A DNA stretch of 33,158 nucleotides from Beroe ovata. Taxonomy: Eukaryota; Ctenophora; Nuda; Beroida; Beroidae. Under the pieces are notes generated by a model. It saw only the letters and a program-made list of their open reading frames with translations, did no database searches and had not been told where the DNA came from. The DNA lies in contig CAMPET010000048.1 in NCBI GenBank assembly GCA_946803715.1, forward strand, positions 41,117 through 74,274, given 5' to 3'. Below, one piece after another: positions 21,401 through 27,236 of the stretch; within the stretch, counting starts at the first letter, position 1; each line of letters begins with the position of its first letter. The position numbers were made by a program, and so were the translations under genes.

Positions 21401-24270
21401 TCGTAATTGATCATCCGGAGGTTTTCGAATCAATTCTCAATGACGGAAACATCACGAGTGAAATTTGGTACCACCACAGCAACTATTTTTTGTCCTGTTT
21501 TGTACCCTGTCGAATTATTGCTCCCTCACGAAGCTGAGATTGAGAACTGAATGATTAATAGAAGCTCTACTGCACGATGGTGATGCCGGAGACTCTTTTT
21601 GAATGAGTAACATTTCTCAACTGTGACTTCGCGTACCTCAGTTGTCAGCAGTGGTCTTTGTATGGCAAACAAGGATAACAACGTTTTGTAATGCTGACAT
21701 CTTATCAAACAGTGTTCCCCGTGTTTGATAAGAAGGGGATTGAAGTAGAGAATTTCTGGTCTTTGCGCATCATAATACCGTGGTATTTTCCTGTGCCGAA
21801 CGCTCTATAGCATATCTACCTCTGTGAGTGTGACCGCCTACATAACGCACTATAGCATTAACCGAGTACAATGCCGCCGAATATTGGACATATTGTGACG
21901 GAATATTCCGTATTTCCCAATCTGTGTCTATTGTCTTGATACCGATCATACCCAATTTGTTAATAACCACCAAGATCGCATACTATTATTGCACTACAGT
22001 ACTGTACTGACTGCTTGTGTTGGAGCTACTTTCTTTGAACGCACTGCATCTATTTGAGAAGACGATATTTCAGGTTCCTGTGAATAGATACTTATTACTC
22101 ATGGGATTGAACATAATTCTCTTGTACGCAACACTCTGTATGATTAAAGGATCCGGAGCTCTAGAACTTCTGGAAAAGAACCATCCTGGAAGTGGTTATG
22201 TGGACTTTAGCTGTTTCAAGACCGGATTGATTATCGAGGATGACATTGGCTATTTCAATGCGACATTCAAAGCTGGGGTTGCTGAATGTTGGCAATATTG
22301 CAAGGTCAATTCTACTTGCTGGGTATTTTCAGCCAATGTCTGGTCCTCTCGTTGTGTCCTCATTTTGGGACCTAGATTCATTCCTCAACTCACATTGGTC
22401 CCAAACTCTAACATATTCGGGATTTTGGGCTACAAAAGCTGTTTCCAAAGCTCTGCTTTGAAGCATAACATGATAAGCCTGAGTAAGCTTGCTAACGACA
22501 ATTTTCAACAAGAGGTCATGATACTTAACTTGGAGAGCGAAAAATGCATGCATTTTAATTTTGAAGATCTAGTAAATGGATCGATGAAGATATTTTGGAA
22601 GGACTGTTACAGAGGGGCTTCTACGTGGATAATAAAAGAGTCACCTTACTATGGAATCAAACCAAATTCTAGCTACCATATTTGCAATATAGTTCCCACT
22701 CGGGCACAGTCGTGGTGTCTGGACACTGGAATGTATCTCAATGCTCTTGCGTTGTTCCTGAATCATTGTTCAGGGAGCTCATTGGCTAACGATACGCAGG
22801 CCATTTACTTGAAGGAAAACGGAGCAGATTTCCCTGAGAATAGTCTAGCCATGTTCTCCCACCACAACAATATGGGTGTAGCAGCTTTTGGCCTGATCAG
22901 AGAAAACGTCAAGCATGATTTGAACAAAATAGTTTTCGTTAAGAAAGAGGATCCGCCATGTTATAAATCATATTTAAAACTCAAGAACAGCTTTATCAAG
23001 GAAGATGTTCCGTCATTCCTCCCAGGTCAAACTATAGAAATTCATTGTAAACCGGGTTATGGCGTGAGGGAGCTCAATAACACATCAATCCAGAGTTTAA
23101 TTTGTGGGACAGATACAATTTCCCTTCCCTGCACCAAAATATCTGTAGAGTCAGAAACTGGCAAAGAAACATGTGATAGTTACATTCTTGCTGCAGTTCT
23201 CATAACAACAGTTTGTATCCTTGAAACACTGGCAATGGTTAAATTGTTGTTCCAGAGATGTAAGAGACGAAGTGAACTTGTGGACTTCAATGTAACTGAA
23301 CTACAGTGTGCATCAAAAACTAAAGCCAATGATCCATGCTAACAGATGATGTTTGGTGAACAAGTAAATGATGGATCAAAGATTTATTCTACATTATGTA
23401 AAAGATGTTGAAGGAAATTAATAATTTTTGGGTTTTTTGAAAAGTGAAAATGTGTAATCTGCTTACCTAAATGAGTAGTTCCACTCAAAAGGAAGATGTT
23501 ATGCACATAAATACATGCGTTGAATACAGTTCTCATTATTTCCTGAGCTATGTCGTGTTGGTAGGGTCTCTTAGCCACAAAGTAGTGCAGGAACAGAGTG
23601 TTCAGGGGCTGAAAAGATGCAATGCAGATAAGTTTCTACATGATCATAAGTTGGATTGTCATGGAGATGCCATATCATATGGCTGAATATCGTGAATAAC
23701 TCACAGTAACACCCTCAAGACTGTATTTCTCATGCATTTCTTGCTCCCACATTTTGGGGCTGTACACTTTGCCACTTGGATAGTCATAAAACGCACCAAA
23801 TCCTAAGACTTCACCACTAGAGCTTGTGAGTGTGATTGACAAAACTGCCTTTTCTCTGAAAAAATATCATTCCTGCTGTTTGCTGCCTAGATGACTTTAA
23901 ATATAAAAGTGATCCCACTCATTATGCAAAGAATTAATATCTTTCTTTTCTGAAATATATCTTTTCATGAAGAATTATTATGCAAAAAATAAATAATATC
24001 ATTCAACTTACATGATATTGACAATGTTGATCTTCCCAAAGCATTTTTCTGTACTCCTCTCAATGAGCTTCATAATTTGTGGTGCATCAATCGATTCTGT
24101 TCTCCTTACACTAAAAATAGAGGTTACTCAAAGGGATGCAATGCAGAATACTCTTGAAAGGGATTGTACAGTCAATAAAGTTGTTTTAATTCAAACCTGA
24201 AATTTTCAAGAGATGACTGATGTCCATTACTTGGAGCACTTGTAAGGGTTGTGAGAGGAGTTGTAGACAT
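3431..24270 (-). CDS. CFAP61: CFAP61 (cilia- and flagella-associated protein 61), 27 visible exons
   Basis: Known role of the family: an axonemal protein of the calmodulin- and spoke-associated complex, needed for the third radial spoke in motile cilia and sperm flagella. Exons were joined by frame and GT-AG borders from ATG at 24268-24270 to TGA at 3431-3433. Counting the duplicated 3' part once, the exons sum to 3,633 bp, about 1,210 residues, close to the roughly 1,240 of the human protein as I remember it. Landmarks: N-terminal module (EIMRTVFNA, YFLAELIEAQ), acidic linker, second module (LEQELYVFHRS, EDFIYF, EHGHLFH), then an FAD/NAD-type domain (RIVVVGASDV, YDYLVLGTGSQ) and a C-terminal region (HYLNVSKPQ, ETITCLSKNE, EPWSLLLYHDRF). 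Oddities: a duplicated 3' half at an assembly join, a probable missing exon between exons 13 and 14, and three genes nested in introns 4 and 13. Confidence 0.9.
3498..3641. other. last intron of CFAP61
   Basis: Short GT-AG intron between exons 26 and 27 (donor GTAGGG, acceptor TTTATTCCAG). Nothing else is seen in it. Confidence 0.6.
6189..6460. repeat. 18-bp minisatellite, 15 units, CFAP61 intron 19 (copy A)
   Basis: Unit GAGACCATGTAACAAAAA with variants at the ATG and TAA positions. Because 18 is a multiple of three and the unit has no stop in several frames, long spurious ORFs appear on both strands (for example RDHVTK repeats). The array begins about 15 bp from the exon 19 donor. Confidence 0.93.
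7300..7385. repeat. degenerate CCCTAA (telomere-like) tract, copy A
   Basis: AACCCTAACCC-like units with drift (CCCTAACC, CCCTGACCC) in the intron between CFAP61 exons 17 and 18. It is repeated in copy B at 11464-11530. It resembles an interstitial telomeric repeat of the metazoan TTAGGG type and is too short and degenerate to be a telomere. Confidence 0.6.
7871..7871. other. single-n contig join between two overlapping haplotype contigs
   Basis: The base before the n lies in CFAP61 exon 17 and the base after it lies in exon 26. Sequence from 7872 repeats sequence from 3738, and sequence ending at 7870 is repeated ending near 12033. Confidence 0.9.
7872..12069 (-). CDS. CFAP61: CFAP61 exons 17-25 plus start of 26 (haplotype copy B)
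   Basis: Exon 17 11884-12069 (YDYLVLGTGSQFSLTTPPLP), 18 11206-11281, 19 10660-10824 (VIYGSSLAAYTTIQTLLESG), 20 9815-9982 (GVQLTPTDPSAEIVTLPCST), 21 9347-9508 (SCLVFDGRLVIDCHCHTND), 22 9024-9146 (LPIFDPSFPPVEEIDRYEL), 23 8779-8899 (GGYHYLNVSKPQPPIDLETA), 24 8381-8548 (YHTVETITCLSKNEIEIDN), 25 8004-8115 (EPWSLLLYHDRFPELREEMK), and the first 8 bp of exon 26 (7872-7879), where the n at 7871 cuts it. All phases agree. This copy is continuous with exons 14-16, so it supplies exons 17-25 of the gene. Introns contain the 18-bp minisatellite, CCCTAA-like tract and a 17-bp array. Confidence 0.88.
8213..8326. repeat. 17-bp minisatellite, copy B only
   Basis: About six tandem units of CATACACTACTCTGTCT with ATT/ACT variation in the intron between CFAP61 exons 24 and 25. 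At the matching place in copy A (about 4120-4140) there is only about one unit, so this is a length difference between the two copies. Confidence 0.85.
10207..10645. repeat. 18-bp minisatellite, about 24 units, CFAP61 intron 19 (copy B)
   Basis: Same unit and position as the array at 6189 but about nine units longer. It holds the same unit variants (CATATTAC, ACAGACAATG), partly in alternating order. Large ORFs over it (10184-10720, 10266-10943 and minus-strand frames) are artefacts of the repeat. Confidence 0.93.
11464..11530. repeat. degenerate CCCTAA (telomere-like) tract, copy B
   Basis: AAACCCTAACCCTAACG followed by CCCTGACCC-type units. Counterpart of 7300-7385 in the duplicated stretch. 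Confidence 0.6.
12081..12398. repeat. (TG)n microsatellite with a 248-base gap, CFAP61 intron 16
   Basis: TG runs on both sides of N bases 12122-12369. The gap is probably unresolved microsatellite. The frames reported across it (translated as V/C or H/T runs) are not genes. Confidence 0.95.
12419..13117 (-). CDS. CFAP61: CFAP61 exons 14-16, start of FAD/NAD-type domain
   Basis: Exon 14 12992-13117 (PRRQIAYPVELMKGNPPATY), exon 15 12711-12809 (KLTLEPKMVINSRIVVVGAS, GFLETLIL), exon 16 12419-12575 (PHIHFNNLVVISPEGLPLND, SYTPDYLRRISLATSCNIVH). Phases 2, 2, 0. The strand RIVVVGASDVSLGFLE is the nucleotide-binding loop position of the oxidoreductase-like domain, but the GxGxxG pattern is not kept (G-A-S-D-V-S). 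Intron 16 holds the (TG)n tract with the 248-base gap. Exon 14 joins exon 13 in frame, yet about 45 residues known from other CFAP61 proteins are missing between them. Confidence 0.88.
13598..14674 (-). CDS. GT31-family beta-1,3-galactosyltransferase-like protein, intronless
   Basis: The 358-residue ORF starts MNKLVMKWALLLTACLTLLI: a short basic stretch then a signal anchor at about 7-25, typical of Golgi type II glycosyltransferases. A Pro/Ala stem follows with two PPVQGAA copies (79-92). The catalytic part shows EKYGDIVIIPTLDMQTRLTF (162-181), the metal-binding DxD equivalent as DED in VVDEDTIVNV (203-205), YPRFCTGTGVIYA (258-270), and LDIDDTHQG (289-297) where GT31 enzymes often have an E/D-D-V motif. 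Family role: transfer of Gal or GlcNAc from a UDP-sugar in beta-1,3 linkage to glycoprotein or glycolipid acceptors in the Golgi lumen. The specific acceptor cannot be told. It lies in CFAP61 intron 13 on the same strand and has no introns of its own. Confidence 0.82.
   Translation of the reverse strand: MNKLVMKWALLLTACLTLLITIYNALHLTASDTTTKSPVWGQGVPYYRREEGGAIVDGVYRIVKVDNTPLAPPVAKAAPPVQGAAPPVQGAAPEGAEEYFFVIMTKSLPQDESDRVLLREKSWLSHDWRDDEGRAIAWRHFFFVGLSMDPAWPRSKALKEHEKYGDIVIIPTLDMQTRLTFKLMKALQWSIDNLKFTFLIVVDEDTIVNVNGLNRHLRGIVAAGKSSMFYGGYECGKKDVFRSGKFANSVEKWPPKQYPRFCTGTGVIYAFDTIVELCDVWDKDRQPNLDIDDTHQGVLIWMSGKIDVTEISNITRGCHGKRSDTFIVTQIKPLTVGVQIMNHFLDTGIYCDNSIRGH
14738..14790. repeat. 23-bp direct repeat upstream of the galactosyltransferase
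   Basis: TAATGTATAGRAGTTGCCTCAA occurs twice in tandem about 65-110 bp upstream of the start codon. It could be a promoter-proximal repeat; no function can be assigned. Confidence 0.55.
14894..14990. mobile_element. 97-bp MITE-like element with 20-bp TIRs and 9-bp target duplication
   Basis: The left end TTGTAGGATTTCACCCTACC and the right end are inverted repeats (19 of 20 match). They are flanked directly by AGAAAGGGG at 14885-14893 and again at 14991-14999. The centre holds a smaller imperfect palindrome, TTGCTGGCGGGAT/ATCCCTGGCAA. A perfect 9-bp duplication points to a Mutator-like or other 8-10-bp-TSD transposase acting in trans. It is far too short to encode protein. A second full copy lies at 27237-27333 in opposite orientation. 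Confidence 0.85.
15000..16707. other. rest of CFAP61 intron 13, no gene recognised
   Basis: Pyrimidine-rich stretches (15120-15240; 15460-15660 with repeated TACTTCATACTTTT-like units), an A+T-rich area with repeated GTTGCTTGAATTGTACTTCTT units (15930-16000), the n at 16013, and a CpG-containing patch with ATTGCGCG and GCAATTGCG motifs (16080-16265). A short perfect hairpin GGCCGC/GCGGCC is near 16412-16428. The missing CFAP61 segment would be expected in this intron; I could not find it. Confidence 0.5.
16013..16013. other. single-n contig join inside CFAP61 intron 13
   Basis: Isolated n. On the minus strand the sequence just after it reads ATCAG|GTTAGTG, which could be the last bases of an exon and its donor. 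The missing exon could therefore be lost here, but this is speculative. Confidence 0.6.
16708..17966 (-). CDS. CFAP61: CFAP61 exons 9-13
   Basis: Exon 9 17799-17966 (FCVQLFCIDERYEMRSVDF), exon 10 17657-17727 (DRDYCVITIPHTIPEFPLL), exon 11 17405-17544 (STLEQELYVFHRSALLQNV), exon 12 17080-17213 (TPLYGLVMECGNQIIGVAVI), exon 13 16708-16844 (YLRSHYSLEDFIYF, REHGHLFHCAVS, NYTKFFLR). Phases are consistent throughout (0, 2, 1, 0, 2). Exon 12 alternates hydrophobic strands in the manner of acetyltransferase-like folds, which the family has been suggested to contain; no catalytic claim is made. The donor of exon 12 abuts a 20-bp minisatellite whose unit repeats the donor-like sequence. Confidence 0.9.
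16925..17082. repeat. 20-bp minisatellite made of splice-donor-like units, CFAP61 intron 12
   Basis: About seven units of ACCACTCACCACTTCCCCTC. On the transcribed minus strand each unit contains GTGAGTGGTGAGG, the same bases as the true exon 12 donor at 17079, so the array presents a series of donor look-alikes every 20 bp. Confidence 0.85.
18110..19239 (-). CDS. CFAP61: CFAP61 exons 5-8
   Basis: Exon 5 ends at 19019 and carries CQRHSHVPQLHIREARPEDN. Its acceptor is ambiguous: the stronger CTCTCAG gives a start at 19239 but does not match the phase of exon 4, whereas CTCGGAG (start 19228) keeps the frame. A micro-exon in the long intron 4 would be another solution. Exon 6 18591-18810 carries GNYFLAELIEAQDADH and GFMCVSTEVDVNLLNKCFEL. 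Exon 7 18399-18490 is very acidic (AEVEEDVEVEVAEVE). Exon 8 18110-18270 is Ser/Lys-rich linker (DKKDQSQVSIKSGGGSSK). Exons 7-8 form a low-complexity linker between the two N-terminal modules. Confidence 0.85.
19520..19612 (+). CDS. possible leader exon of the UDP-galactopyranose mutase (hydrophobic N-terminus)
   Basis: An ATG at 19520 opens MFSTGALKTVGAIAFFGGLL followed by VFNVAMLRQRC: a strongly hydrophobic stretch of about 18-20 residues with one upstream lysine, like a signal anchor. Two splices keep frame with the mutase ORF. One is TGC|GTGACT at 19612 to ACTTCAG|TTT at 19720. The other is the better donor CAGAG|GTGCGT at 19608 to GATGAG|A at 19713. Neither pair is ideal, and the mutase ORF has its own ATG at 19708. 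If real, the enzyme would be directed into or anchored on the secretory pathway. Confidence 0.35.
19708..20991 (+). CDS. glf: UDP-galactopyranose mutase, bacterial-type, intronless
   Basis: Flavoenzyme that interconverts UDP-galactopyranose and UDP-galactofuranose, the only known donor for Galf in glycans. The 427-residue ORF has about 55 extra N-terminal residues, then the FAD-binding strand YDVCVVGAGLSGSVIAERYA (56-75), VVEKRDHIGGNCYD (84-97), YGAHLFHTKYERVWDYV (110-126), YTIKQWDKEPAEL (208-220), RIPVRNNFDGRYFSD (227-241), ALPAQGYTSVFENML (245-259), and C-terminal RFVGRLANYKYFNMD. The tryptophan of YTIKQW and the arginines after it are the substrate-site residues of the family. Length and motif spacing fit the roughly 370-400-residue bacterial class, not the roughly 500-residue fungal/trypanosomatid class. 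It lies in CFAP61 intron 4 on the opposite strand. The true start may be 19708, the later ATG in RNMAL, or an upstream exon. Confidence 0.93.
   Translation: MRLQFYTSLFTQFVLPSQLRNMALTTTHRSHSSVDYNNPDHPILTPRIPRATKPHYDVCVVGAGLSGSVIAERYATLLGQSVLVVEKRDHIGGNCYDYTDPDTGIRVNLYGAHLFHTKYERVWDYVRMFANWVPYEHKVLASVDGKHVPVPVNIDTVNKLFGLTMNSSEQMDEWLRNEREPIDNPQNSEEMSLSRVGRRLYEKLFKPYTIKQWDKEPAELGPEVMARIPVRNNFDGRYFSDPHQALPAQGYTSVFENMLASPLITVLLETDYFDMRDSITCGRTYFSGPIDRYFEHLGWPKLEYRSIDFERRVMRKTEFFQPNSVVNHPSLDVSFTRIVEYKHFLNQTSDDTVLFYERSKDDGDPYYPVPNPQNKELYARYQEMAKQETSVRFVGRLANYKYFNMDESILNALELFDKDNPGHSNDV
20992..22100. other. spacer between the two nested genes; perfect stem-loop at 21701-21732
   Basis: No coding frame is supported here. 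The one clear structure is CTTATCAAACA (21701-21711) and its exact complement TGTTTGATAAG (21722-21732) around a 10-base loop. It could be a cruciform or a remnant of a small inverted repeat. A promoter for the PAN/sushi gene is expected here but no confident element was found. Confidence 0.55.
22101..23342 (+). CDS. PAN/apple and sushi domain single-pass membrane protein, intronless
   Basis: The frame is open from 22017, but the first ATG is at 22101. It gives MGLNIILLYATLCMIKGSGA, a plausible signal peptide, and a 413-residue protein. Residues 38-114 form a PAN/apple-like domain (CFKTGLI, ECWQYC, STCWVFSANVWSSRCVL, YKSCF). A middle part of about 170 residues with scattered Cys follows and I do not recognise it. 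Residues 287-344 look like a sushi/CCP module with four Cys (CYKSYL, IEIHCKPGYGV, LICG, LPC). A membrane helix lies near 360-383 (SYILAAVLITTVCILETLAM), then RCKRR and a short tail of about 25 residues. Family knowledge: both modules bind protein or carbohydrate, so a cell-surface receptor or adhesion role is likely. It lies in CFAP61 intron 4 on the opposite strand, 1.1 kb after the mutase. Confidence 0.75.
   Translation: MGLNIILLYATLCMIKGSGALELLEKNHPGSGYVDFSCFKTGLIIEDDIGYFNATFKAGVAECWQYCKVNSTCWVFSANVWSSRCVLILGPRFIPQLTLVPNSNIFGILGYKSCFQSSALKHNMISLSKLANDNFQQEVMILNLESEKCMHFNFEDLVNGSMKIFWKDCYRGASTWIIKESPYYGIKPNSSYHICNIVPTRAQSWCLDTGMYLNALALFLNHCSGSSLANDTQAIYLKENGADFPENSLAMFSHHNNMGVAAFGLIRENVKHDLNKIVFVKKEDPPCYKSYLKLKNSFIKEDVPSFLPGQTIEIHCKPGYGVRELNNTSIQSLICGTDTISLPCTKISVESETGKETCDSYILAAVLITTVCILETLAMVKLLFQRCKRRSELVDFNVTELQCASKTKANDPC
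23467..24270 (-). CDS. CFAP61: CFAP61 exons 1-4 (N-terminus)
   Basis: Exon 1 24197-24270 starts MSTTPLTTLTSAPS. Exon 2 24012-24110 contains RRTESID and KCFGKINIV. Exon 3 23705-23855 contains LGFGAFYDYPSGKVYSPKMW. Exon 4 23467-23608 contains PLNTLFLHYFVAK and EIMRTVFNACIYVHNIFLL. All junctions are GT-AG and the phases agree (2, 2, 0, 1). RRTES, the phenylalanine-glycine-lysine core, PLNTLF and EI(I/M)RTVFNA are the segments I recognise as CFAP61. The start codon is the first in-frame ATG of exon 1. An upstream untranslated exon cannot be excluded. Confidence 0.88.
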
Positions 24271-24656
24271 GACTGCACCCCTATGTTTATTGCAAAAATG
24301 TTATTGCCTCTCATATTACTAAATTTAATAAAAATATCGCCATCTACCACCATCCTATCAATGACTCTGATTCCCATTGAAAAACCATGACATGGACTCT
24401 ATTTTATTTGGTGGGAATGGGGTGATCATTGATTATAGGAAAAAAATCTTGGATTTTGATTTCAATCATTTCAAGTCATTATGGCAGATAAAAACTATTC
24501 CTTAAAATTTTCCTTGCTGCAGATTTTTATGATGTATCAGTGTATCACATCACATTTACAAGATTGTAAGAATACAACTATCATAGGTACCTACATACTT
24601 CATGAAAAGAAATGGTATTTCAAAAAAGAAAGATTATTTTGAGATATCAATCTCAA
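24271..24656. other. CFAP61 5' flank
   Basis: A+T-rich sequence upstream of the CFAP61 start codon. I looked for an RFX X-box-like site (the usual ciliary gene element, GTNRCC..RGYAAC) and saw no convincing match. No gene is seen. Confidence 0.4.
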
Positions 24657-24713
24657 ATTTTCAATCCGCCAGGGATAAAATCCCACCAGCAAGGGTAGGG
24701 TGAAATCCTACAA
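24657..24713. repeat. 5'-truncated copy of the TIR element
   Basis: TTTTCAATCCGCCAGGGATA and the following AAGGGTAGGGTGAAATCCTACAA match the right two-thirds of the 97-bp element. The left TIR is missing and CCCTTGC is deleted in the core. The next bases (ACAAACATGGATGG) resemble those after the core in the 184-bp repeats (ACAGAGCATGGACG), suggesting a longer variant of the family. Confidence 0.7.
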
Positions 24714-24753
24714 TACAAACATGGATGGGCGAGGAACTAAGTTCATTCTTGTC

Positions 24754-25021
24754 ACATTATTTTAGGGGAACTACTAAGTGGCTGTGAAACCCAAACAATT
24801 TCAATTTTTCTGACAATAATATAACTCATTTTCGTGGCAGCTAAGTTGTAAGTGGATTGCTTAATTGACTAAACTCTTGTGCACGCGCTGATGTTCAGCT
24901 TTCATATCCCGTTTTGATCACTGTATTCTTTAACCACTGTATTAATTATTTGACCACTGTTTATTTTTTGACGCGTAGTAAAATAAATAAATAAATAAAA
25001 GGATAATGGTATTTAACCATC
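24754..25021. repeat. flank repeat, copy 1
   Basis: Nearly the same sequence as 26788-27016 (TTTTAGGGGAACTACTAAGT onward, ending GACGCGTAGTA) with small indels. After GACGCGTAGTA this copy continues with an (AAAT)n run, whereas the second copy enters the foldback element at 27019. It ends at the n at 25022. Confidence 0.85.
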
Positions 25022-25022
25022 N
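25022..25022. other. single-n contig join (left of satellite contig)
   Basis: Isolated n. Together with 26787 it brackets a 1.76-kb contig that carries the 161-bp satellite. Confidence 0.75.
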
Positions 25023-25119
25023 CCAAAAAGGCGATTCCACTTCCACGGTACTCGTTTAGGTCCCCAGGAACACCTCCTAAGTTTGTCGCGGTCTACGAGG
25101 TGAAGAAATGCCATTTCTA

Positions 25120-25660
25120 GACCACGCCCATCTTGACCGTGGGAAAATTTTTGATTTCCTCAAGGAAAGGAGCAGAGGGGCAAATGAGGGCACCAAAATG
25201 CGCAGAATCATCGCATTATTGGGGGTAGAACCCATCAGAAAGACGGTATCTATTTCCGTTTCCGAGATATCGGCCACGCCCCATTTTTTCAACGCGAGCG
25301 TGGGAAAATTTTCGATGTCTTTCAGGAAAGGAATAGAGAGGCAAACGAGGGTACCAAAATATGCACAATCATCTCATTAGTGGGGGTAGAATTCATAAGA
25401 AAGACTATATCTCTTTCCGTTTTCGAGTTATCGGCCACGCCCCCTTTTTTCATACGCTAGCGTGGGAAAATTTTCGATTTCCTTCGGAAAAGGGATAGAG
25501 AGGCAAGTGAGGGCACAAAATGTGCACAATTATCACATTAGTGGGGGTAGGACTCATAAGAGAGAATACATCTCTTTCTGTTTTCAAGATATCGGCCACG
25601 CCCCATTTTTTCACCTGGATGCGTGGGAAAATTTAGGAATTCATGAAAACGCGGAAAATT
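25120..25660 (+). repeat. 161-bp satellite array, about 3.3 units
   Basis: Each unit starts near GTGGGAAAATTTTCGAT and continues through AGGAAAGG, ACCAAAATGTGCACAATCAT, TTAGTGGGGGTAGAA, AAGAAAGAC, TTTCCG and ATATCGGCCACGCCCC. Successive GGGAAAATT positions are at about 25141, 25302, 25464 and 25625. Short ORFs with related peptides arise because units are partly open; the frame shifts between units, so it is not a gene. Confidence 0.9.
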
Positions 25661-26424
25661 CCCGTCGTGTTAGGTATCAAACGAAGGGTATTAATGTCAG
25701 GAAATATGGACCCTTTTATGAACTCTTCTGACTCTGCTTCTTGTCATCGCTCCTTCTAATTTAATCAGGCCAGTGGCGGTTGATAAAGTGTAATCCATGC
25801 TTTACTCTTTCAAGACTTCGCTGCAATGAGGAGCTCCTCATTCAAGTTCAACCCTTCTGCGCAGTTTCCTGTACGAGTGGCCCGAAAGGGAGCAAAATGT
25901 GGTCAGAATTGGGTCACGAAGTGGCCAAATAGGATCTGTGCCACTGCCCAGTGGGAGTCAGAAGTTGATCCAAAGAGGTTCATTATTCAAAACTTTGAAG
26001 CAATGAAGCAGTGCCCTTGCAGGGTCATTTGAATGAATGTTTGTGACCCCCTACTGACCTCTACTGACCAGTGACCACCTGGTGATTACTTTCTGAAATC
26101 CTGCTAACCACATTCTGATCATATTGATATACATAGGGTTAATCTTGAGTGTGTCAGTAAACTTTAGGCATGGACCCTGAGAAGTGTGAAAATGGTATAC
26201 CTACTGCAAGTGTTTAGTAGGAGTCCAGTTAAGGGGTTACATAGTGGTCGCCAGGGTTTCTCCAGCGGATCAATGGGGTTTCAGGAGTTGCTCAGAAGGG
26301 GGTACCGTATTCCACCAGGGTCGACCTTGAGGACTGAAGACAGTTCAGGTTGGAAACATACATACACAATCATACAAGCAGAGTGCCTGGAGGCTATTCA
26401 CAATGCAGGCAATCTTTCTGATCA
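25661..26424. other. spacer between inverted satellite arms, nothing recognised
   Basis: Unique-looking sequence with small ORFs (25826-26032, 26186-26530) that have no recognisable domain, no splice context and no family resemblance. A short CTACTGACCTCTACTGACCAGTGACC repetition lies near 26050. Confidence 0.45.
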
Positions 26425-26786
26425 GATAATTTTCCCACACTCGTCACTCGCATATGAAGAAATGGGGCATGGCCGATATCTCGGGAACGGAAAGAGATAC
26501 CGTCTTTATGATCAGGTCGACCCCCACTAATGAGATGATTATGCACATTTTGGTGCCCTTATTTGCTTCTCTATTTCTTTTCTGAAGGAAATCGAAAATT
26601 GACCCATGCTTGCGTATGAAAAAAGGGGGCGTGGCCGATAACTCGAAAACGGAAGAAGAAATAGTCTTTCTCACAAGTTCTACCCCCACTAATGTGATGA
26701 TTGTGCACATTTTGGTGCCCTCGTTTGCCTCTCTATCCCTTTCTTGAAGGAAATCGAAAATTTTCCCACGCTTGCGTTGAAAAATT
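26425..26786 (-). repeat. 161-bp satellite, inverted arm, about 2.2 units
   Basis: Reverse complement of the units at 25120-25660 (GGGGCATGGCCGATATCTCG, CCCCCACTAATGAGATGATT, then a second unit). The array ends at the n at 26787. The two arms face each other across about 760 bp. Confidence 0.88.
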
Positions 26787-26787
26787 N
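26787..26787. other. single-n contig join (right of satellite contig)
   Basis: Isolated n between a broken satellite unit and the start of the second flank repeat. Confidence 0.8.
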
Positions 26788-27016
26788 ACATTATTTTAGG
26801 GGAACTACTAAGTGGCTGTGCAACCCAAACAATTTCATTTTTTGACAATAATATAACTCATTTTCGTGGCAGCTAAGTAGTAAGTTGTAAGTGGATTGCT
26901 TAATTGACTAAGGTCTTGTGCACGCGCTGATATTCAGCTTTCATATCCCGTTTCGATCACTGTATTCTTTAACCACTGTATTTATTTGACCACTGTTTAT
27001 TTTCTGACGCGTAGTA
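26788..27016. repeat. flank repeat, copy 2
   Basis: Counterpart of 24754-24985. The similarity stops at GACGCGTAGTA, two or three bases before the foldback element begins. Confidence 0.85.
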
Positions 27017-27236
27017 CCTTGTCGATCGATGATAGACCATACCATGATAAACCATACCGCTGTCGAGAATTTCGTTTCGCGCGCGCGCGGCGCAAACTTA
27101 TTCTCAGACAGGGCTTGCTTGTGCACACGTTGCGCGCCCCTGTTCTACTCAGTGAACTGAAAAGTTATAGACGGAGACGCGCAGTGCGCGCGGAGTATTT
27201 GGGTCACGCAGCGCGGGTCCGCGGGAACAGGCTTGC

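Noticed and set aside
24271-24656. RFX X-box expected upstream of a ciliary gene
   Set aside because: I looked for it by eye and found no convincing inverted half-sites.
25108-25731. Related peptides in successive ORFs, suggesting a small protein family
   Set aside because: They come from the 161-bp satellite, whose period is not a multiple of three, so the frame breaks in each unit.
26186-26530. 114-residue ORF
   Set aside because: It runs into the inverted satellite arm and has no recognisable domain or supporting signals.
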